From contig NZ_FCOY01000005.1 in assembly GCF_900018785.1 (NCBI RefSeq), positions 294,023-358,022 of the forward strand: 64,000 nucleotides of DNA. The letters are read 5' to 3'. The notes beneath the pieces were generated by a model. It saw only the letters and a program-made list of their open reading frames with translations, had not been told where the DNA came from and made no database searches. A program made the translations under genes and the position numbers. This document shows positions 43,777-55,801 of this stretch, piece by piece; positions within the stretch are counted from its first letter, which is position 1; every line of letters starts with the position of its first letter. Origin of the DNA: Xanthomonas massiliensis (GTDB taxonomy: Bacteria > Pseudomonadota > Gammaproteobacteria > Xanthomonadales > Xanthomonadaceae).

Positions 43777-43810
43777 CGCCGCCCTTTTCCCGCTATCGAG
43801 TCCGCCCGAA

Positions 43811-45700
<1,890 letters not shown>

Positions 45701-45894
45701 GCCGGCGCCCGCGCCGGGCCGCGTGGCGGTCCGGCGCGGAACCGCCGGGGCACTGGCGGCACTGTTGTCGGGTCGTGCCGTCCATCTCCTTGAGGGTGCC
45801 TGGCCCGGCGAGCAGGTGGCGGCCGCGTCGTGCATCCGCGGCGCCGACATGGACAGCAGGACATGACTTCGCTGGGTTGTACAGTCGCTGGCTT

Positions 45895-45907
45895 GTTACG
45901 ATGTAAC
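45895..45907. promoter_or_regulatory. Palindrome GTTAC-gat-GTAAC upstream of the DUF1624 gene
   Basis: A perfect 5-bp-arm palindrome 26 bp before the start codon, in the position of an operator or -10 region. The half-sites resemble the outer parts of the speE/speA element, although spacing differs. Confidence 0.35.
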
Positions 45908-45932
45908 GGAATCCTGCCACTCCTCCATCCGC

Positions 45933-47099
45933 ATGCCCCCACTCTCCGCTGCCGCCCCCCGTCAGCGCCTGCCCTCGATCGACCTACTGCGCGGCGGCGT
46001 GATGCTGCTGATGCTGCTCGACCACGTACGCGAGACGTTCTACCTGCAGCACCAGGTGTCCGATCCAATGGACGTGACCCAGGTATCGCCGGCGCTGTAC
46101 GCGTGCCGGATGCTGGCGCACCTGTGCGCCCCGGTGTTCGTGGGGCTGACCGGGCTGTCGGCCTGGCTCTACGGCCAGAACCGCGACGATCCGCGCAGGG
46201 CGGCCTCGGCGTTCCTGTTCAAGCGCGGGCTGTTCCTGGTGGCGCTGGAGCTGACCCTGGTCAATTTCGCCTGGACCTTCCAGTTCCCGCCTTCGGTGGT
46301 CTACCTGCAGGTGATCTGGGCGATCGGCCTGAGCATGATCGCGCTGGCCGGACTGCTGTGGCTGCCGCGCGCGGCGCTGGTGGCGGTGGGCCTGCTGCTG
46401 GTGGCCGGGCACAACCTGTTCGACCCGCTGCAGGCATCCGGCACCGGGCCGCTGGCGGTGCTGTGGAAGGTGCTGCACCAGCGCGACTGGATCGTGCTCG
46501 GCGACGGGCTGCGGCTGCGCACGTCCTATCCGCTGCTGCCGTGGATCGGCGTGATCGCCCTGGGCTATGCCGCCGGGCCCTGGTACGGGCGGGCAACGGA
46601 TGCCGCCGCGCGCCGGCGCCTGCTGCTCGGTACGGGTCTGGCGCTGCTGGCCGGGTTCTTCGCGCTGCGCCTGTGGAACGGCTATGGCGATACCCCGTGG
46701 CAGTCGTTCGGCGATCCGCGGCACGCGCTGATGAGCTTCTTCAACGTCACCAAGTACCCGCCGTCGCTGTGTTTCCTGCTGCTGACCCTGGGCATCGGCC
46801 TGCTGCTGCTGCTGCGGTTGTTCGAATGGCCGGCGCTGTCCGCCCGGCTGGGCTGGATGGCGACCTTCGGCGCGGCGCCGATGTTCTTCTACCTGCTGCA
46901 CCTGTACGTGCTCAAGGCGCTGTACCTCGTCGCGCTGGCCTGGCGGGGCGCCAACCAGGGGCAGGTGTTCGGTTTCGACCATGTCGCCTCGCTGTGGGCG
47001 GCGGCGGCGCTGCTGGCGCTGGCGTTGTATTGGCCGGTGCGCGCATTCGCGCGGTTCAAGGCGCGCCGTCGCGACCTGGCGTGGCTGCGCTATCTGTGA
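45933..47099 (+). CDS. DUF1624 / heparan-alpha-glucosaminide acetyltransferase-like membrane protein
   Basis: 388 aa with about 9-10 membrane segments. The opening QRLPSIDLLRGGVMLLMLLD (DxxRG) plus HVRETFY and the following LCAPVFVGLTGLSAWLYGQN are features of the DUF1624/YeiB-type acyltransferase superfamily. A late segment FYLLHLYVLKALYLVALAW has the conserved HxY region. Such proteins are predicted to transfer acyl groups across the inner membrane; the acceptor is unknown. Confidence 0.75.
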   Translation: MPPLSAAAPRQRLPSIDLLRGGVMLLMLLDHVRETFYLQHQVSDPMDVTQVSPALYACRMLAHLCAPVFVGLTGLSAWLYGQNRDDPRRAASAFLFKRGLFLVALELTLVNFAWTFQFPPSVVYLQVIWAIGLSMIALAGLLWLPRAALVAVGLLLVAGHNLFDPLQASGTGPLAVLWKVLHQRDWIVLGDGLRLRTSYPLLPWIGVIALGYAAGPWYGRATDAAARRRLLLGTGLALLAGFFALRLWNGYGDTPWQSFGDPRHALMSFFNVTKYPPSLCFLLLTLGIGLLLLLRLFEWPALSARLGWMATFGAAPMFFYLLHLYVLKALYLVALAWRGANQGQVFGFDHVASLWAAAALLALALYWPVRAFARFKARRRDLAWLRYL

Positions 47100-47235
47100 G
47101 CACGCCGCGCCGAGGCCCTTCGCATCGCGTTAGTGAGGGTTGGTCCGTTTCCGGGTATGCAGCGACGCTGCGGGAATGGCGGTCGCGATCGTGGCCTTGA
47201 GAGCCTTGACCACCACGCGAGCCCGCCTGCGGCGT

Positions 47236-47252
47236 CGCTCCGCACCGGAGCG
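47236..47252. terminator. Hairpin downstream of the DUF1624 gene
   Basis: CGCTCCG-cac-CGGAGCG, a perfect 7-bp inverted repeat in the gap between two convergent genes. No T-run on either side. Confidence 0.35.
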
Positions 47253-47309
47253 GGCTGGATGAATCTTGCGGCAGGCGGGTCCGGCATACCGGCTCGTCCG
47301 CCCGCTACC

Positions 47310-47351
47310 GGCCGGGCCGGTGCCTGGCGAACGCGCCGGCACGGCCCGGCC
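47310..47351. terminator. Long GC-rich imperfect inverted repeat, possible bidirectional terminator
   Basis: The arm at 47310-47328 pairs with 47335-47351 (GCCGGCACGGCCCGGCC) with two mismatches or bulges. It sits 9 bp beyond the SDR gene stop and 210 bp beyond the DUF1624 stop, between convergent genes. Confidence 0.4.
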
Positions 47352-47359
47352 GATGGTCG

Positions 47360-48115
47360 TCAGACCGGATCGCGGGCGACCTGGAACCCGGCGAATGATT
47401 GGCTCACCGGCATGATCTCCAGGCGATTGATGTTCAGGTGCGGCGGCAGGGTGGCCACGTAGTAGATCTGCTCGGCGATGTCCTCGGCGGTCATCGGGTG
47501 GGAGCCGGCGTACAGCTTGTCCGAGGCGGCGTGGTCGCCGCCGGTGCGCACCAGGGTGAATTCGGTCTCGGCCATGCCCGGCTCGATGCTGGTCACGCGC
47601 ACCCCGGTGCCAGACAGGTCCGAGCGCAGGCCCAGCGAGAACTGCTTCACGAAGGCCTTGGTGCCGCCGTAGACGTTGCCGCCGGTGTACGGATAGGTGG
47701 AGGCGACCGAGCTCAGGTTGACGATGGCGCCCTTGCGCGCGATCAGCGTGGGCAGCAGCTTGCGGGTGATCGTGACCAGGGCGGTCACGTTGGTGTCGAT
47801 CATCTGCCGCCATTGCGCCAGGTCGCAGTCCTGGGCGGGCCGGGTGCCCAGGGCCAGGCCGGCGTTGTTGACCAGCACGTCGATGTCGCGGAAGCCTTCA
47901 GGCAACTCGTCCAGCGCGGCCTGCATGGCATCGCTGTCGCGCATGTCGAACACGGCCGCGTGCACGCGCTCGGCGCCGAAGGCATCGACCAGCGGCGCCA
48001 GGCGCTCGGCGCGACGGCCGGTGGCGACGACCTTCCAGTCGGCGCCGGCGAAGCGGCGTACCGCGGCGGCGCCGAAGCCGGAGGTGGCGCCGGTGATGAG
48101 GACGGTCTTGGACAT
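47360..48115 (-). CDS. ydfG: Short-chain dehydrogenase, YdfG-like (3-hydroxy-acid/serine dehydrogenase)
   Basis: 251 aa. Cofactor motif TVLITGATSGFGAAAVRRFA, VLVNNAGLALG, catalytic Ser in NLSSVASTYPY and YxxxK in GGNVYGGTKAFVKQF. VTSIEPGMAETEFTLVRTGG, the family's characteristic C-terminal segment, and LNINRLEIMPVSQSFAG point to YdfG, which oxidises L-allo-threonine, serine and 3-hydroxy acids with NADP+. The in vivo role is unclear; it may also reduce malonic semialdehyde. Confidence 0.82.
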   Translation of the reverse strand: MSKTVLITGATSGFGAAAVRRFAGADWKVVATGRRAERLAPLVDAFGAERVHAAVFDMRDSDAMQAALDELPEGFRDIDVLVNNAGLALGTRPAQDCDLAQWRQMIDTNVTALVTITRKLLPTLIARKGAIVNLSSVASTYPYTGGNVYGGTKAFVKQFSLGLRSDLSGTGVRVTSIEPGMAETEFTLVRTGGDHAASDKLYAGSHPMTAEDIAEQIYYVATLPPHLNINRLEIMPVSQSFAGFQVARDPV

Positions 48116-48235
48116 GGGCGGGGATCCCGTTGCGGAAGAACGGGAGATTCTCGCACCGGTGCCGCGGGCGTGGCCAACGCGGCCGCGGAGGACGCTGCCG
48201 TGGCGGGCGCGTCGGCGCCCGCATGCGCAACCCGA

Positions 48236-49108
48236 TTACTGGGCGCGGATCGCGATGGCCGGCAGGCCGCTGTTCTCCAGCTTCTGCTTGGCGGCCGCCA
48301 GTTCGGTGGCGCTCGCGTAGGGCCCCATGCGCACGCGGTAGACGGTCTTGCCGCCGATATCCGCCGATTCCACCCGTGCGCTCAGGCCCAGCATGGCGAT
48401 GCGGGCCTTGATGTTTTCTGCGTCGCTGGAACCGCCGAAGGATCCGGCCTGCAGCAGGTAATGGCCGTCGGGCACCGCGGTGGCCTTGGCGGCGGAAGCC
48501 GTCTGGGCAGCGGGTGCGGTCGGTGCCGCTGGCGGTGCGATGCTGCCGGCTTCCGGCCGGGGTGCCGGCGCGGCCGCGGCAGGCGTGGCCACGGGCGCCG
48601 GCAGCGGCCGTGCCGGTGTCGCGGAAGCCACCGTGGCCGTGTTCGCCGGCGAGGGAGCGGTTACCGGGGCGGGCAACGGCTGCGGGCCGGGATCGCGGCC
48701 TTCCAGCAGCGCCTTGGCGCGGGCCGCGTCCTGGGCCTGCTTGCGCGCGGTCTCGGCCTTGCTGGTGGCGGCGATCTCCGCGTCGGACATCTGCACTTCC
48801 TTGCCGGGCAGCAGGGTGTAGAAGTCGAACTGGGTATTGGCGCCGTCCGGCTTCTTGTCGGGCTCCGGCGGCTTGGCCGGCTCGCTGGCGGCATCCACGT
48901 CGGCATCGGCCACGGCGGCCGGCTGCGCGTCCGGATCGGGCCGCGGGCCGGCGCGCAGGAAGTCGCCCTTCTTGTGGAACAGGTCGGGGGCGGCCAGGAA
49001 CACCACGGCCGCGATCGCCGCCCCGGCGACCAGCCATACCCAACCGGGCGTGCTCTGGCCACCGCCGGTGCGCCGTGCCTGGCTCTTGCCGCGTCTTGCT
49101 GCTGCCAT
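48236..49108 (-). CDS. SPOR-domain membrane protein (FtsN-like)
   Basis: 290 aa. A basic cytoplasmic head (MAAARRGKSQARRTGGGQ), one membrane helix (VWLVAGAAIAAVVFLAAP), then a long Pro/Ala-rich periplasmic linker (about 55-210) and a C-terminal SPOR domain (GHYLLQAGSFGGSSDAENIK, KTVYRVRMGPYASATELAAA). SPOR domains bind septal peptidoglycan lacking stem peptides, as in FtsN. It is 17 bp downstream of argS, an association seen in Xanthomonadaceae and pseudomonads. Confidence 0.82.
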   Translation of the reverse strand: MAAARRGKSQARRTGGGQSTPGWVWLVAGAAIAAVVFLAAPDLFHKKGDFLRAGPRPDPDAQPAAVADADVDAASEPAKPPEPDKKPDGANTQFDFYTLLPGKEVQMSDAEIAATSKAETARKQAQDAARAKALLEGRDPGPQPLPAPVTAPSPANTATVASATPARPLPAPVATPAAAAPAPRPEAGSIAPPAAPTAPAAQTASAAKATAVPDGHYLLQAGSFGGSSDAENIKARIAMLGLSARVESADIGGKTVYRVRMGPYASATELAAAKQKLENSGLPAIAIRAQ

Positions 49109-49125
49109 CTACCGCTGTCTCCGAA

Positions 49126-50814
49126 TCACATCTTTTCCGGGGCGGTCACGCCCAGGAGGTCCAGGCCGTTGGCCAGCACCTGGCGCGCGGCCACGGCCAG
49201 CGCCAGTTTCGCGTCGCGTTCGCCGGCATCGTCCACCAGCACCGGGGTGCCGTGATACCACGTGTGGAACTCGTGCGCCAATTCGCGCAGGTACTGGGCG
49301 ATCTGGTGCGGTTCCAGCGCCTGGCCGGCGGCCTCGACCACCTCCGGGTAACGCGAGATCTCGGTCATCAGGGCCAGCGAGGCCGGATCGTCCAGGCGGC
49401 GCAGTTCGGTCGCGCCGCGGGCCTGGTCGAACTTCAGCCCCTTCTCCTGCGCCTGGCGCAGCAGGCTGCACACGCGGGCATGCGCGTACTGCACGTAGAA
49501 CACGGGGTTGTCGTTGTTCTGCTGGCGGGCCAGGTCGATGTCGAAGGTGAGCTGGGAATCGGGCTTGCGCGCGATCAGGAACCAGCGCGTGGCGTCGCGC
49601 CCGGCCTCGTCGATCAGGTCGCGCAGGGTCACGTAGCTGCCGGCGCGCTTGGAGAGCTTGACCTCCTCGCCGCCGCGCATGACCGTCACCATCTGGTGCA
49701 GCACGTATTCGGGCCAGCCCTTGGGGATGCCGAGCTCCAGCGCCTGCAGGCCGGCGCGCACGCGCGCCAGCGACCCGTGGTGGTCCGCGCCCAGTTCGGT
49801 GATCGCGCGCTCGTAGCCGCGCTGCCACTTGCTCAGGTGGTAGGCCACGTCCGGCACGAAGTAGGTGTAGGTGCCGTCGGACTTGCGCATCACCCGGTCC
49901 TTGTCGTCGCCGAAGTCGGTGGACTTCAGCCACAGCGCGCCGCCCTCTTCGTAGGTGTGGCCGGAGGCGACGAGCTTGTGCACCGTCTCTTCCACCTTGC
50001 CGTCGCGGTACAGCGAGCTTTCCAGGAAGTAGATGTCGAAATCGACGCCAAAAGCGGCCAGGTCGTGGTTCTGCTCGTTGCGCAGCCAGGCCACCGCGAA
50101 GCGGCGGACCGCTTCCAGGTCGTCCGGGTCCCGGGCGCCGGTGATCGGCGTGCCTTCCAGGTCCACGGTGGCACCGGCCAGGTAGGCGCGGGCCACGTCG
50201 GCGATGTATTCGCCGTTGTAGGCCGCCTCCGGCCAGCCGGCGTCGCCGGGCTTGAGGCCCTTGGCGCGGGCTTGCACCGAGCGGGCCAGGTTGGCGATCT
50301 GCACGCCGGCATCGTTGTAGTAGAACTCGCGCTTGACGTTCCAGCCGTTGGCCTCGAGCACCCGCGCCAGGCTGTCGCCGATCGCCGCGGCACGGCCGTG
50401 GCCCACGTGCAGCGGCCCGGTCGGGTTGGCCGAGACGTATTCCACCCCCACCGAGCGGTCGTTGCCGGAGGCGTTGCGACCGTAGTCGTGGCCTTCCTTG
50501 AGCACGCGCACCACCTCGTGCTGGTAGGCGGCCGGGGCCAGGTGGAAGTTGATGAAGCCGGGGCCGGCGATCTCCACGCTGGCCACGTCGTCGCTGGCCG
50601 GCAGCGCCGCGGCCAGGGCCTGGGCCAGGGCGCGCGGGTTGGTGCGCGCGGCCTTGGCCAGCAGCATGGCGGCGTTGGTGGCGAAGTCGCCGTGCTCGCG
50701 GGTCTTGGGCCGCTCGACCACGTAGTCCGGCGGCAGGGTGTCGGCCGGCAGGGTGCCGTTGGCGCGCAAGGCTTCGATGCCTTGGCCGATCAGGGCGCGG
50801 AGTTGGGGTTTCAC
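49126..50814 (-). CDS. argS: Arginyl-tRNA synthetase
   Basis: 562 aa class Ia synthetase. [20 protein letters not shown] contains the HVGH (HIGH-like) motif; [12 protein letters not shown] is the KMSKS counterpart. The N-terminal Add1 domain includes [20 protein letters not shown], and the C-terminal DALR helical domain includes [22 protein letters not shown] at 50814 ([20 protein letters not shown]) matches the usual start of Xanthomonas ArgS; the upstream ATG at 50847 would add 11 unlikely residues. Confidence 0.92.
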   Translation of the reverse strand: MKPQLRALIGQGIEALRANGTLPADTLPPDYVVERPKTREHGDFATNAAMLLAKAARTNPRALAQALAAALPASDDVASVEIAGPGFINFHLAPAAYQHEVVRVLKEGHDYGRNASGNDRSVGVEYVSANPTGPLHVGHGRAAAIGDSLARVLEANGWNVKREFYYNDAGVQIANLARSVQARAKGLKPGDAGWPEAAYNGEYIADVARAYLAGATVDLEGTPITGARDPDDLEAVRRFAVAWLRNEQNHDLAAFGVDFDIYFLESSLYRDGKVEETVHKLVASGHTYEEGGALWLKSTDFGDDKDRVMRKSDGTYTYFVPDVAYHLSKWQRGYERAITELGADHHGSLARVRAGLQALELGIPKGWPEYVLHQMVTVMRGGEEVKLSKRAGSYVTLRDLIDEAGRDATRWFLIARKPDSQLTFDIDLARQQNNDNPVFYVQYAHARVCSLLRQAQEKGLKFDQARGATELRRLDDPASLALMTEISRYPEVVEAAGQALEPHQIAQYLRELAHEFHTWYHGTPVLVDDAGERDAKLALAVAARQVLANGLDLLGVTAPEKM

Positions 50815-50892
50815 GTGGGAATCTGCAAGAAGCACCGAATGAGGCATTTTACCCGACCCGGCTGTTCCGGGTCCGTTATCCCGCCCGGCGCG

Positions 50893-51567
50893 CTACAGCC
50901 AGCCGCGTTCGGCCAGCGACACCGGGGCGCCGTCGCCGATGACGAAGTGGTCCAGCAGGCGCACGTCCACCAGCTCCAGCGCCTCGCGCAGGCGGGCGGT
51001 CACCGCGCGGTCGGCCGCCGACGGCTCGGCATTGCCGGAAGGGTGGTTGTGGCCGACGATCAACGCCGCCGCGTTGAGCGCCAGGGCGCGCCGCACCACC
51101 TCGCGCGGATGCACCTCGGCGCCGTCGATGGTGCCGCTGAACAGCTCCTCGAAGGCCAGGGCACGGTGGCGCGTGTCCAGGAACAGCGCCGCGAACACCT
51201 CGTGCGGCCGCGAGCGCAGGCGTGCGGCGAAATAGCGCCCGGCGCTGGCCGGGCCGGTGAGGGGATCGCCGCGCTCCAGCTCGGCGGCCAGGTGGCGGCG
51301 GCCCAGCTCCAGTGCCGCGGCCAGGCGGCTGGCGCGGGCCGGGCCCAGGCCGGGCAGGCGCATCAGGTCGGCAGGGGCACGGTCGAGCAGCACCCGCAGC
51401 GGGCCGTGGTCGCCGAGCAACTGGCGCGAGGTCTGGATCGCGTCCTGGCCGCTCAGGCCCGAACCCAGGAAGATGGCGAGCAGTTCGGCGTCGGAGAGCA
51501 CCGCGGCGCCGTGGCGCAGCAGCTTCTCGCGGGGACGTTCGGTGGCGGGCCAGTCGCGTATGTGCAT
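50893..51567 (-). CDS. radC: RadC-family JAMM-domain protein
   Basis: 224 aa from [21 protein letters not shown] helix-hairpin-helix region ([20 protein letters not shown]) precedes the JAB/MPN+ domain with the metalloprotease-like motif [20 protein letters not shown] (HxHx7SxxD). RadC's role is not settled; it is no longer regarded as a core repair protein. Divergent from coaBC, a conserved neighbourhood in gammaproteobacteria. Confidence 0.88.
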   Translation of the reverse strand: MHIRDWPATERPREKLLRHGAAVLSDAELLAIFLGSGLSGQDAIQTSRQLLGDHGPLRVLLDRAPADLMRLPGLGPARASRLAAALELGRRHLAAELERGDPLTGPASAGRYFAARLRSRPHEVFAALFLDTRHRALAFEELFSGTIDGAEVHPREVVRRALALNAAALIVGHNHPSGNAEPSAADRAVTARLREALELVDVRLLDHFVIGDGAPVSLAERGWL

Positions 51568-51664
51568 AGGACGAGGATGGCGCTGCTCATGCCGGCGGGG
51601 CATCAGGGCCGTCCCGGGCTTCGCGGTAAGCTAGCGGCCTTTGGAACAGTAGGAATTTCCGGAC

Positions 51665-52903
51665 GTGAGCGGATCCCTCCGTGAGCAGGCCTTGCACGGG
51701 CGGCGCGTGCTGGTATGCGTGGGTGGCGGCATCGCCGCCTACAAGGTGCTGGAGCTGGTGCGCCGGCTGCGCGACGCCGGCGCGCAGGTGCAGGTGGCGA
51801 TGACCGCCGGCGCCCAGCAGTTCGTCACCCCGCTGAGCTTCCAGGCCCTGTCCGGGCACGCGGTGCGCACTTCGCTGTGGGACCCGGCCGCCGAACAGGC
51901 GATGGGCCACATCGAGCTGGCGCGCTGGGCCGAGCAGGTGGTGGTGGCGCCGGCCACGGCCGACCTGATCGCGCACCTGGCCAATGGCCTGGCCGACGAC
52001 CTGGTCACCACGCTGTGCCTGGCCACCACCGCGCCGGTCACCGTCTGCCCGGCGATGAACCATCGCATGTGGCTGCACCCGGCGACCCGGCAGAACGTAC
52101 GCACGCTGGCCGAGCGCGGCGTGCAGGTCGTCGGTCCGGAGGACGGGCCGTTGGCCGAGGGCGAGTCGGGGCCGGGGCGGCTGGCCGAGCCTCCGGCGAT
52201 CGTCGCCGCGCTGGCGTCCGCCGCGGGCGGGGAGGAGGCGGGCGCCGCGATCCCGGGCCGCTTGGCCTGCCAGCGGGTGGTGATCAGCGCCGGGCCGACC
52301 TACGAGGACCTGGACCCGGTGCGTTTCCTGGGCAACCGCAGCAGCGGCAAGATGGGTTATGCGCTGGCCGCCGCGGCCGCCGCGCAGGGCGCGCAGGTGG
52401 TGCTGGTCAGCGGCCCGGTGGCGCTGCCGACCCCGGCGGGCGTGCAGCGCGTGGACGTGCGCTCGGCCGCGCAGATGCGCCAGGCGGTGTTCGCCGCGCT
52501 GCCGGCGGACATCTACATCGGCGCCGCGGCGGTGGCCGACTACACCCCGGTCAAGGTGGCCGAGCAGAAGATCAAGAAGACCGGCCAGACCCTGGCGCTG
52601 GAACTGGTGCGCACCCCGGACATCCTTTCCGAGGTCGCCGCGCAGACCCATGCGCTCAAGCTGGTGGTGGGCTTCGCCGCCGAGACCCACGACGTGGAGC
52701 GCTACGCGCGCGGCAAGCTGGTGGACAAGCACCTGGACCTGGTGATCGCCAACCAGGTCGGCGTGGCCGGCAGCGGCTTCGAGAGCGACAGCAACGCCGC
52801 CACTGCCTACTGGGCCGACGGCGAGCGCGTGTTCCCGGCCACATCCAAGGCTCGCCTGGCCGAGCAGCTGGTCGAGCTGGTCGCCGAAAGGCTGCGCGCA
52901 TGA
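51665..52903 (+). CDS. coaBC: Bifunctional phosphopantothenoylcysteine decarboxylase / phosphopantothenate-cysteine ligase
   Basis: 412 aa. The N-terminal flavin decarboxylase (CoaC) has [40 protein letters not shown] with the catalytic His, and PAMNHRMW. The C-terminal ligase (CoaB) has [30 protein letters not shown] and [18 protein letters not shown]. It makes phosphopantetheine from phosphopantothenate and cysteine for CoA. The GTG start at 51665 is the only one that gives the correct N-terminus. It overlaps dut by 4 bp. Confidence 0.92.
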   Translation: MSGSLREQALHGRRVLVCVGGGIAAYKVLELVRRLRDAGAQVQVAMTAGAQQFVTPLSFQALSGHAVRTSLWDPAAEQAMGHIELARWAEQVVVAPATADLIAHLANGLADDLVTTLCLATTAPVTVCPAMNHRMWLHPATRQNVRTLAERGVQVVGPEDGPLAEGESGPGRLAEPPAIVAALASAAGGEEAGAAIPGRLACQRVVISAGPTYEDLDPVRFLGNRSSGKMGYALAAAAAAQGAQVVLVSGPVALPTPAGVQRVDVRSAAQMRQAVFAALPADIYIGAAAVADYTPVKVAEQKIKKTGQTLALELVRTPDILSEVAAQTHALKLVVGFAAETHDVERYARGKLVDKHLDLVIANQVGVAGSGFESDSNAATAYWADGERVFPATSKARLAEQLVELVAERLRA

Positions 52904-53370
52904 CCGCCGCGGGCGTGCACGCGCTGCAGGTGAAGGTGCTCGACCCGCGTTTCGGCGACGCCTGGCCGCTGCCGGCCTACGCCACCGACGGCAGCGCCGG
53001 GCTCGACCTGCGCGCCGCGCTGGAGGCGCCGATGCGGCTGGCGCCCGGCGACGTCGCGCTGGTGCCCAGCGGCCTGGCGCTGTTCATCGCCGATCCGGGC
53101 CTGTGCGCGCTGGTGCTGCCGCGCTCGGGACTGGGCCACCGCCACGGCATCGTGCTGGGCAACGGCACCGGCCTGATCGACGCCGACTACCAGGGGCCGC
53201 TGCTGATCAGCCTGTGGAACCGCGGCCGCGAGGCCTTCGACATCGAACCGGGCGACCGCATCGCCCAGCTGGTGCTGGTGCCGGTCGTGCGTGCACGCCT
53301 GCAAGTGGTGGATACTTTCGCCGACAGCGCGCGTGGCGAGGGTGGATTCGGCCACACCGGCGTGCGCTGA
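52900..53370 (+). CDS. dut: dUTP diphosphatase
   Basis: 156 aa with the five trimeric dUTPase motifs: [66 protein letters not shown] and the C-terminal P-loop-like [13 protein letters not shown]. It hydrolyses dUTP to dUMP, supplying thymidylate synthesis and keeping uracil out of DNA. Start overlaps coaBC (ATGA). Confidence 0.93.
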   Translation: MTAAGVHALQVKVLDPRFGDAWPLPAYATDGSAGLDLRAALEAPMRLAPGDVALVPSGLALFIADPGLCALVLPRSGLGHRHGIVLGNGTGLIDADYQGPLLISLWNRGREAFDIEPGDRIAQLVLVPVVRARLQVVDTFADSARGEGGFGHTGVR

Positions 53371-53385
53371 CAGGGGGCGACGGGG

Positions 53386-55752
53386 ATGAGCAAGGCAGGA
53401 GATCGCGGGCATCTGCCCGCCGACATGCGCAAGAGTGCGCCGCTGCTGGCGGTGCTGCTGTTCCTGGGGGCCGGCTGGCTGGGCTGGAGCGGGGCGCGCC
53501 AGTGGCGCGAGACGCAGGCCACCGACCGGACCGAACAGGCACGCGATGCGGCGGTGACCGCCACCCAGCAGGCGCTGCAGGCACAGCTGGCGGCGATGAA
53601 GCGCCACCTGGCCGAGCCGGCGGTGGCGCAGGCCCTGCGGCAAGGCGATGCCGATGCCGCCGCCGCGGCGCTGAAACAGGCCTGGAAGGGCGCCGAGGAC
53701 GTGCGGGTGGAAGGTGCGGACCTGGCGCAGGCGTTCACCGACCCGGCGGCCTTCGGCTATGGCCGCCTGGGCCTGCTCGAGCAGGCCCAGCGCGACGGCG
53801 TCGCGGTGGCGCGGGTGGTGCGCGACGGTGGCGGCGCGCGCCTGGGGGTGGCCGAGGCGGTGGGCCTGGCCGAGCGCCCGGCGGTCGCCTATGCGCGCCT
53901 GCCGTTGTCCGCGCTGACCGCGGCCGTCACCACCGCCGACCTGCCCGGCGGGGCCTACCTGGCGCTGCGCCAGGGCAACTACAACGTGGTCGAGCGCGGC
54001 GACAGCGCCCTGGCCCAGGGCGGGGAGACCCTGTCGCGGCCGGTGGGCAAGACCGGCCTGCGCATCGCCATGGCGATGGCCGACGTCGCCCCCGGCCCGC
54101 TCGGCCTGGGCATGGTCGCCTGTCTGGTGATCGCGATCGTGCTGGCGCTGGCCGGCATCGCGCTACTGCTGGTGCTGTCGGGCCGGCTGGCGCTGCGCCT
54201 GCCGCGTCGCGGCAGCGGCGCGACGCCCGCGAGCGAGGGACCGACGCTGGCCGAGGCCCTGTCACACCCCGAGGAGGATGCGGCGGCGCCGGTGGCCGAG
54301 GGCGCGGATGCCGGGGCCGCGCCTGCCGCCGCCGCACCGCGTCCGGGCAAGGCGCCCGGCGTGGCCGAGGGGATCTTCCGGGCCTACGACATCCGCGGCA
54401 AGGTCGGCAGCGAGCTGACCCCGGCCACGGCCCGGCTGATCGGACAGGCCGTGGGCAGCCTGGCCCACGAACGGGGCCTGGCGGCCATCGTCGTCGGGCG
54501 CGACGGCCGGCTGTCCGGTCCGGAGCTGATGAGCGCCGCCATCCAGGGCCTGCGCGAGGCCGGCGTGCGCGTGGTGGACCTGGGCATGGTGCCCTCGCCG
54601 GTGGCCTATTTCGCCGCCGAGCACCTCGGCGTGGGCAACGCGCTGGTGGTCACCGGCAGCCACAACCCGCCCGAATACAACGGCTTCAAGGTAGTGGTGG
54701 GCGGTGCCGCGCTGGCCGGCGACGCCATCGCCGACCTGTACGCGCGCATCCGCGACGGCCGCCTGCACGTGGCCGAGGCGCCGGGTGGCTACGAGCAGCA
54801 GGACGTGGCCGAGGACTACATCCAGCGCATCGCCGACGACGTGCAGCTGGACCGCCCGCTCAAGGTGGTGGTCGATGCCGGCAATGGCGCCGCCGGGGAG
54901 ATCGCCCCGCGCCTGCTGGAGGCCATCGGCGCCGATCCGATCCCGCTGTACTGCGACGTCGACGGCACCTTCCCCAACCACCATCCCGATCCCAGCGACC
55001 CGGCCAACCTGGCCGACCTGGCGCAGACCGTGCGCCAGTTCGGCGCCGACCTGGGTGTGGCCTTCGACGGTGACGGCGACCGCCTCGGCGTGGTCGATGG
55101 CGAGGGCCGTTTCATCTTCCCGGACCGGGTGCTGATGCTGTTCGCCGGGGACGTGCTGCAGCGCAATCCAGGCGCGCTGGTGATCTACGACGTCAAGTGC
55201 ACCGGCAAGCTGGCCGACCACGTGCTGCGCAACGGCGGCAGCCCGCTGATGTGGAAGACCGGCCATTCGCTGATCAAGGCCAAGATGCGCGAGACCGACG
55301 CCGAGCTGGCCGGCGAGATGAGCGGCCACTTCTTCTTCAAGGAGCGCTGGTACGGCTTCGACGACGGCCTGTACGCGGCCGCGCGGCTGCTGGAGATCCT
55401 GGCCCAGGACGAGGCCTCCCCGACCGAGGTGCTGGCGGCGCTGCCGGCGCTGGTGGCGACCCCGGAGATCAAGGTGGAGGTGGCCGATGCGGGCACCGCG
55501 GCGGGCATCGTTGCCGCGTTCGAGGTGGCCACCCGGGCCGAGGACAGCCCCTTCGCCCAGGCACGCCTGTCCACCATCGACGGCCTGCGTGCGGATTTCG
55601 CCGACGGCTGGGGCCTGCTGCGGGCCTCCAACACCACGCCGGCGCTGGTGCTGCGCTTCGAGGCCGACGACGAAGCCGCGCTGGAGCGCATCCGCGGCCT
55701 GTTCCGCGCGCTGCTCGGCCAGGTCGCCCCGCAGCTGGCGATCGGCTTCTGA
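53386..55752 (+). CDS. Membrane-anchored phosphomannomutase/phosphoglucomutase (AlgC/XanA-type fusion)
   Basis: 788 aa. Residues ~17-36 and ~236-262 are membrane helices enclosing a ~200-residue extracytoplasmic region rich in Ala/Gln (sensor-like, no named domain). An acidic Ala/Pro linker leads to a full phosphohexomutase from about 325: FRAYDIRGKVG, VTGSHNPPEYNGFKV (phosphoserine), VAFDGDGDRLGVVD (Mg), GEMSGHFFFKERW (sugar specificity) and RASNTTPALVLRFE (phosphate). It supplies Man-1-P/Glc-1-P for exopolysaccharide and LPS. Located after dut as in pseudomonads, where AlgC also has a long N-terminal annotation. Confidence 0.88.
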   Translation: MSKAGDRGHLPADMRKSAPLLAVLLFLGAGWLGWSGARQWRETQATDRTEQARDAAVTATQQALQAQLAAMKRHLAEPAVAQALRQGDADAAAAALKQAWKGAEDVRVEGADLAQAFTDPAAFGYGRLGLLEQAQRDGVAVARVVRDGGGARLGVAEAVGLAERPAVAYARLPLSALTAAVTTADLPGGAYLALRQGNYNVVERGDSALAQGGETLSRPVGKTGLRIAMAMADVAPGPLGLGMVACLVIAIVLALAGIALLLVLSGRLALRLPRRGSGATPASEGPTLAEALSHPEEDAAAPVAEGADAGAAPAAAAPRPGKAPGVAEGIFRAYDIRGKVGSELTPATARLIGQAVGSLAHERGLAAIVVGRDGRLSGPELMSAAIQGLREAGVRVVDLGMVPSPVAYFAAEHLGVGNALVVTGSHNPPEYNGFKVVVGGAALAGDAIADLYARIRDGRLHVAEAPGGYEQQDVAEDYIQRIADDVQLDRPLKVVVDAGNGAAGEIAPRLLEAIGADPIPLYCDVDGTFPNHHPDPSDPANLADLAQTVRQFGADLGVAFDGDGDRLGVVDGEGRFIFPDRVLMLFAGDVLQRNPGALVIYDVKCTGKLADHVLRNGGSPLMWKTGHSLIKAKMRETDAELAGEMSGHFFFKERWYGFDDGLYAAARLLEILAQDEASPTEVLAALPALVATPEIKVEVADAGTAAGIVAAFEVATRAEDSPFAQARLSTIDGLRADFADGWGLLRASNTTPALVLRFEADDEAALERIRGLFRALLGQVAPQLAIGF

Positions 55753-55801
55753 TCCGACCGCCGTCGCCTGCGGGCCGGTGCGGCCGCAGGCGGCGCGCCC
55801 G

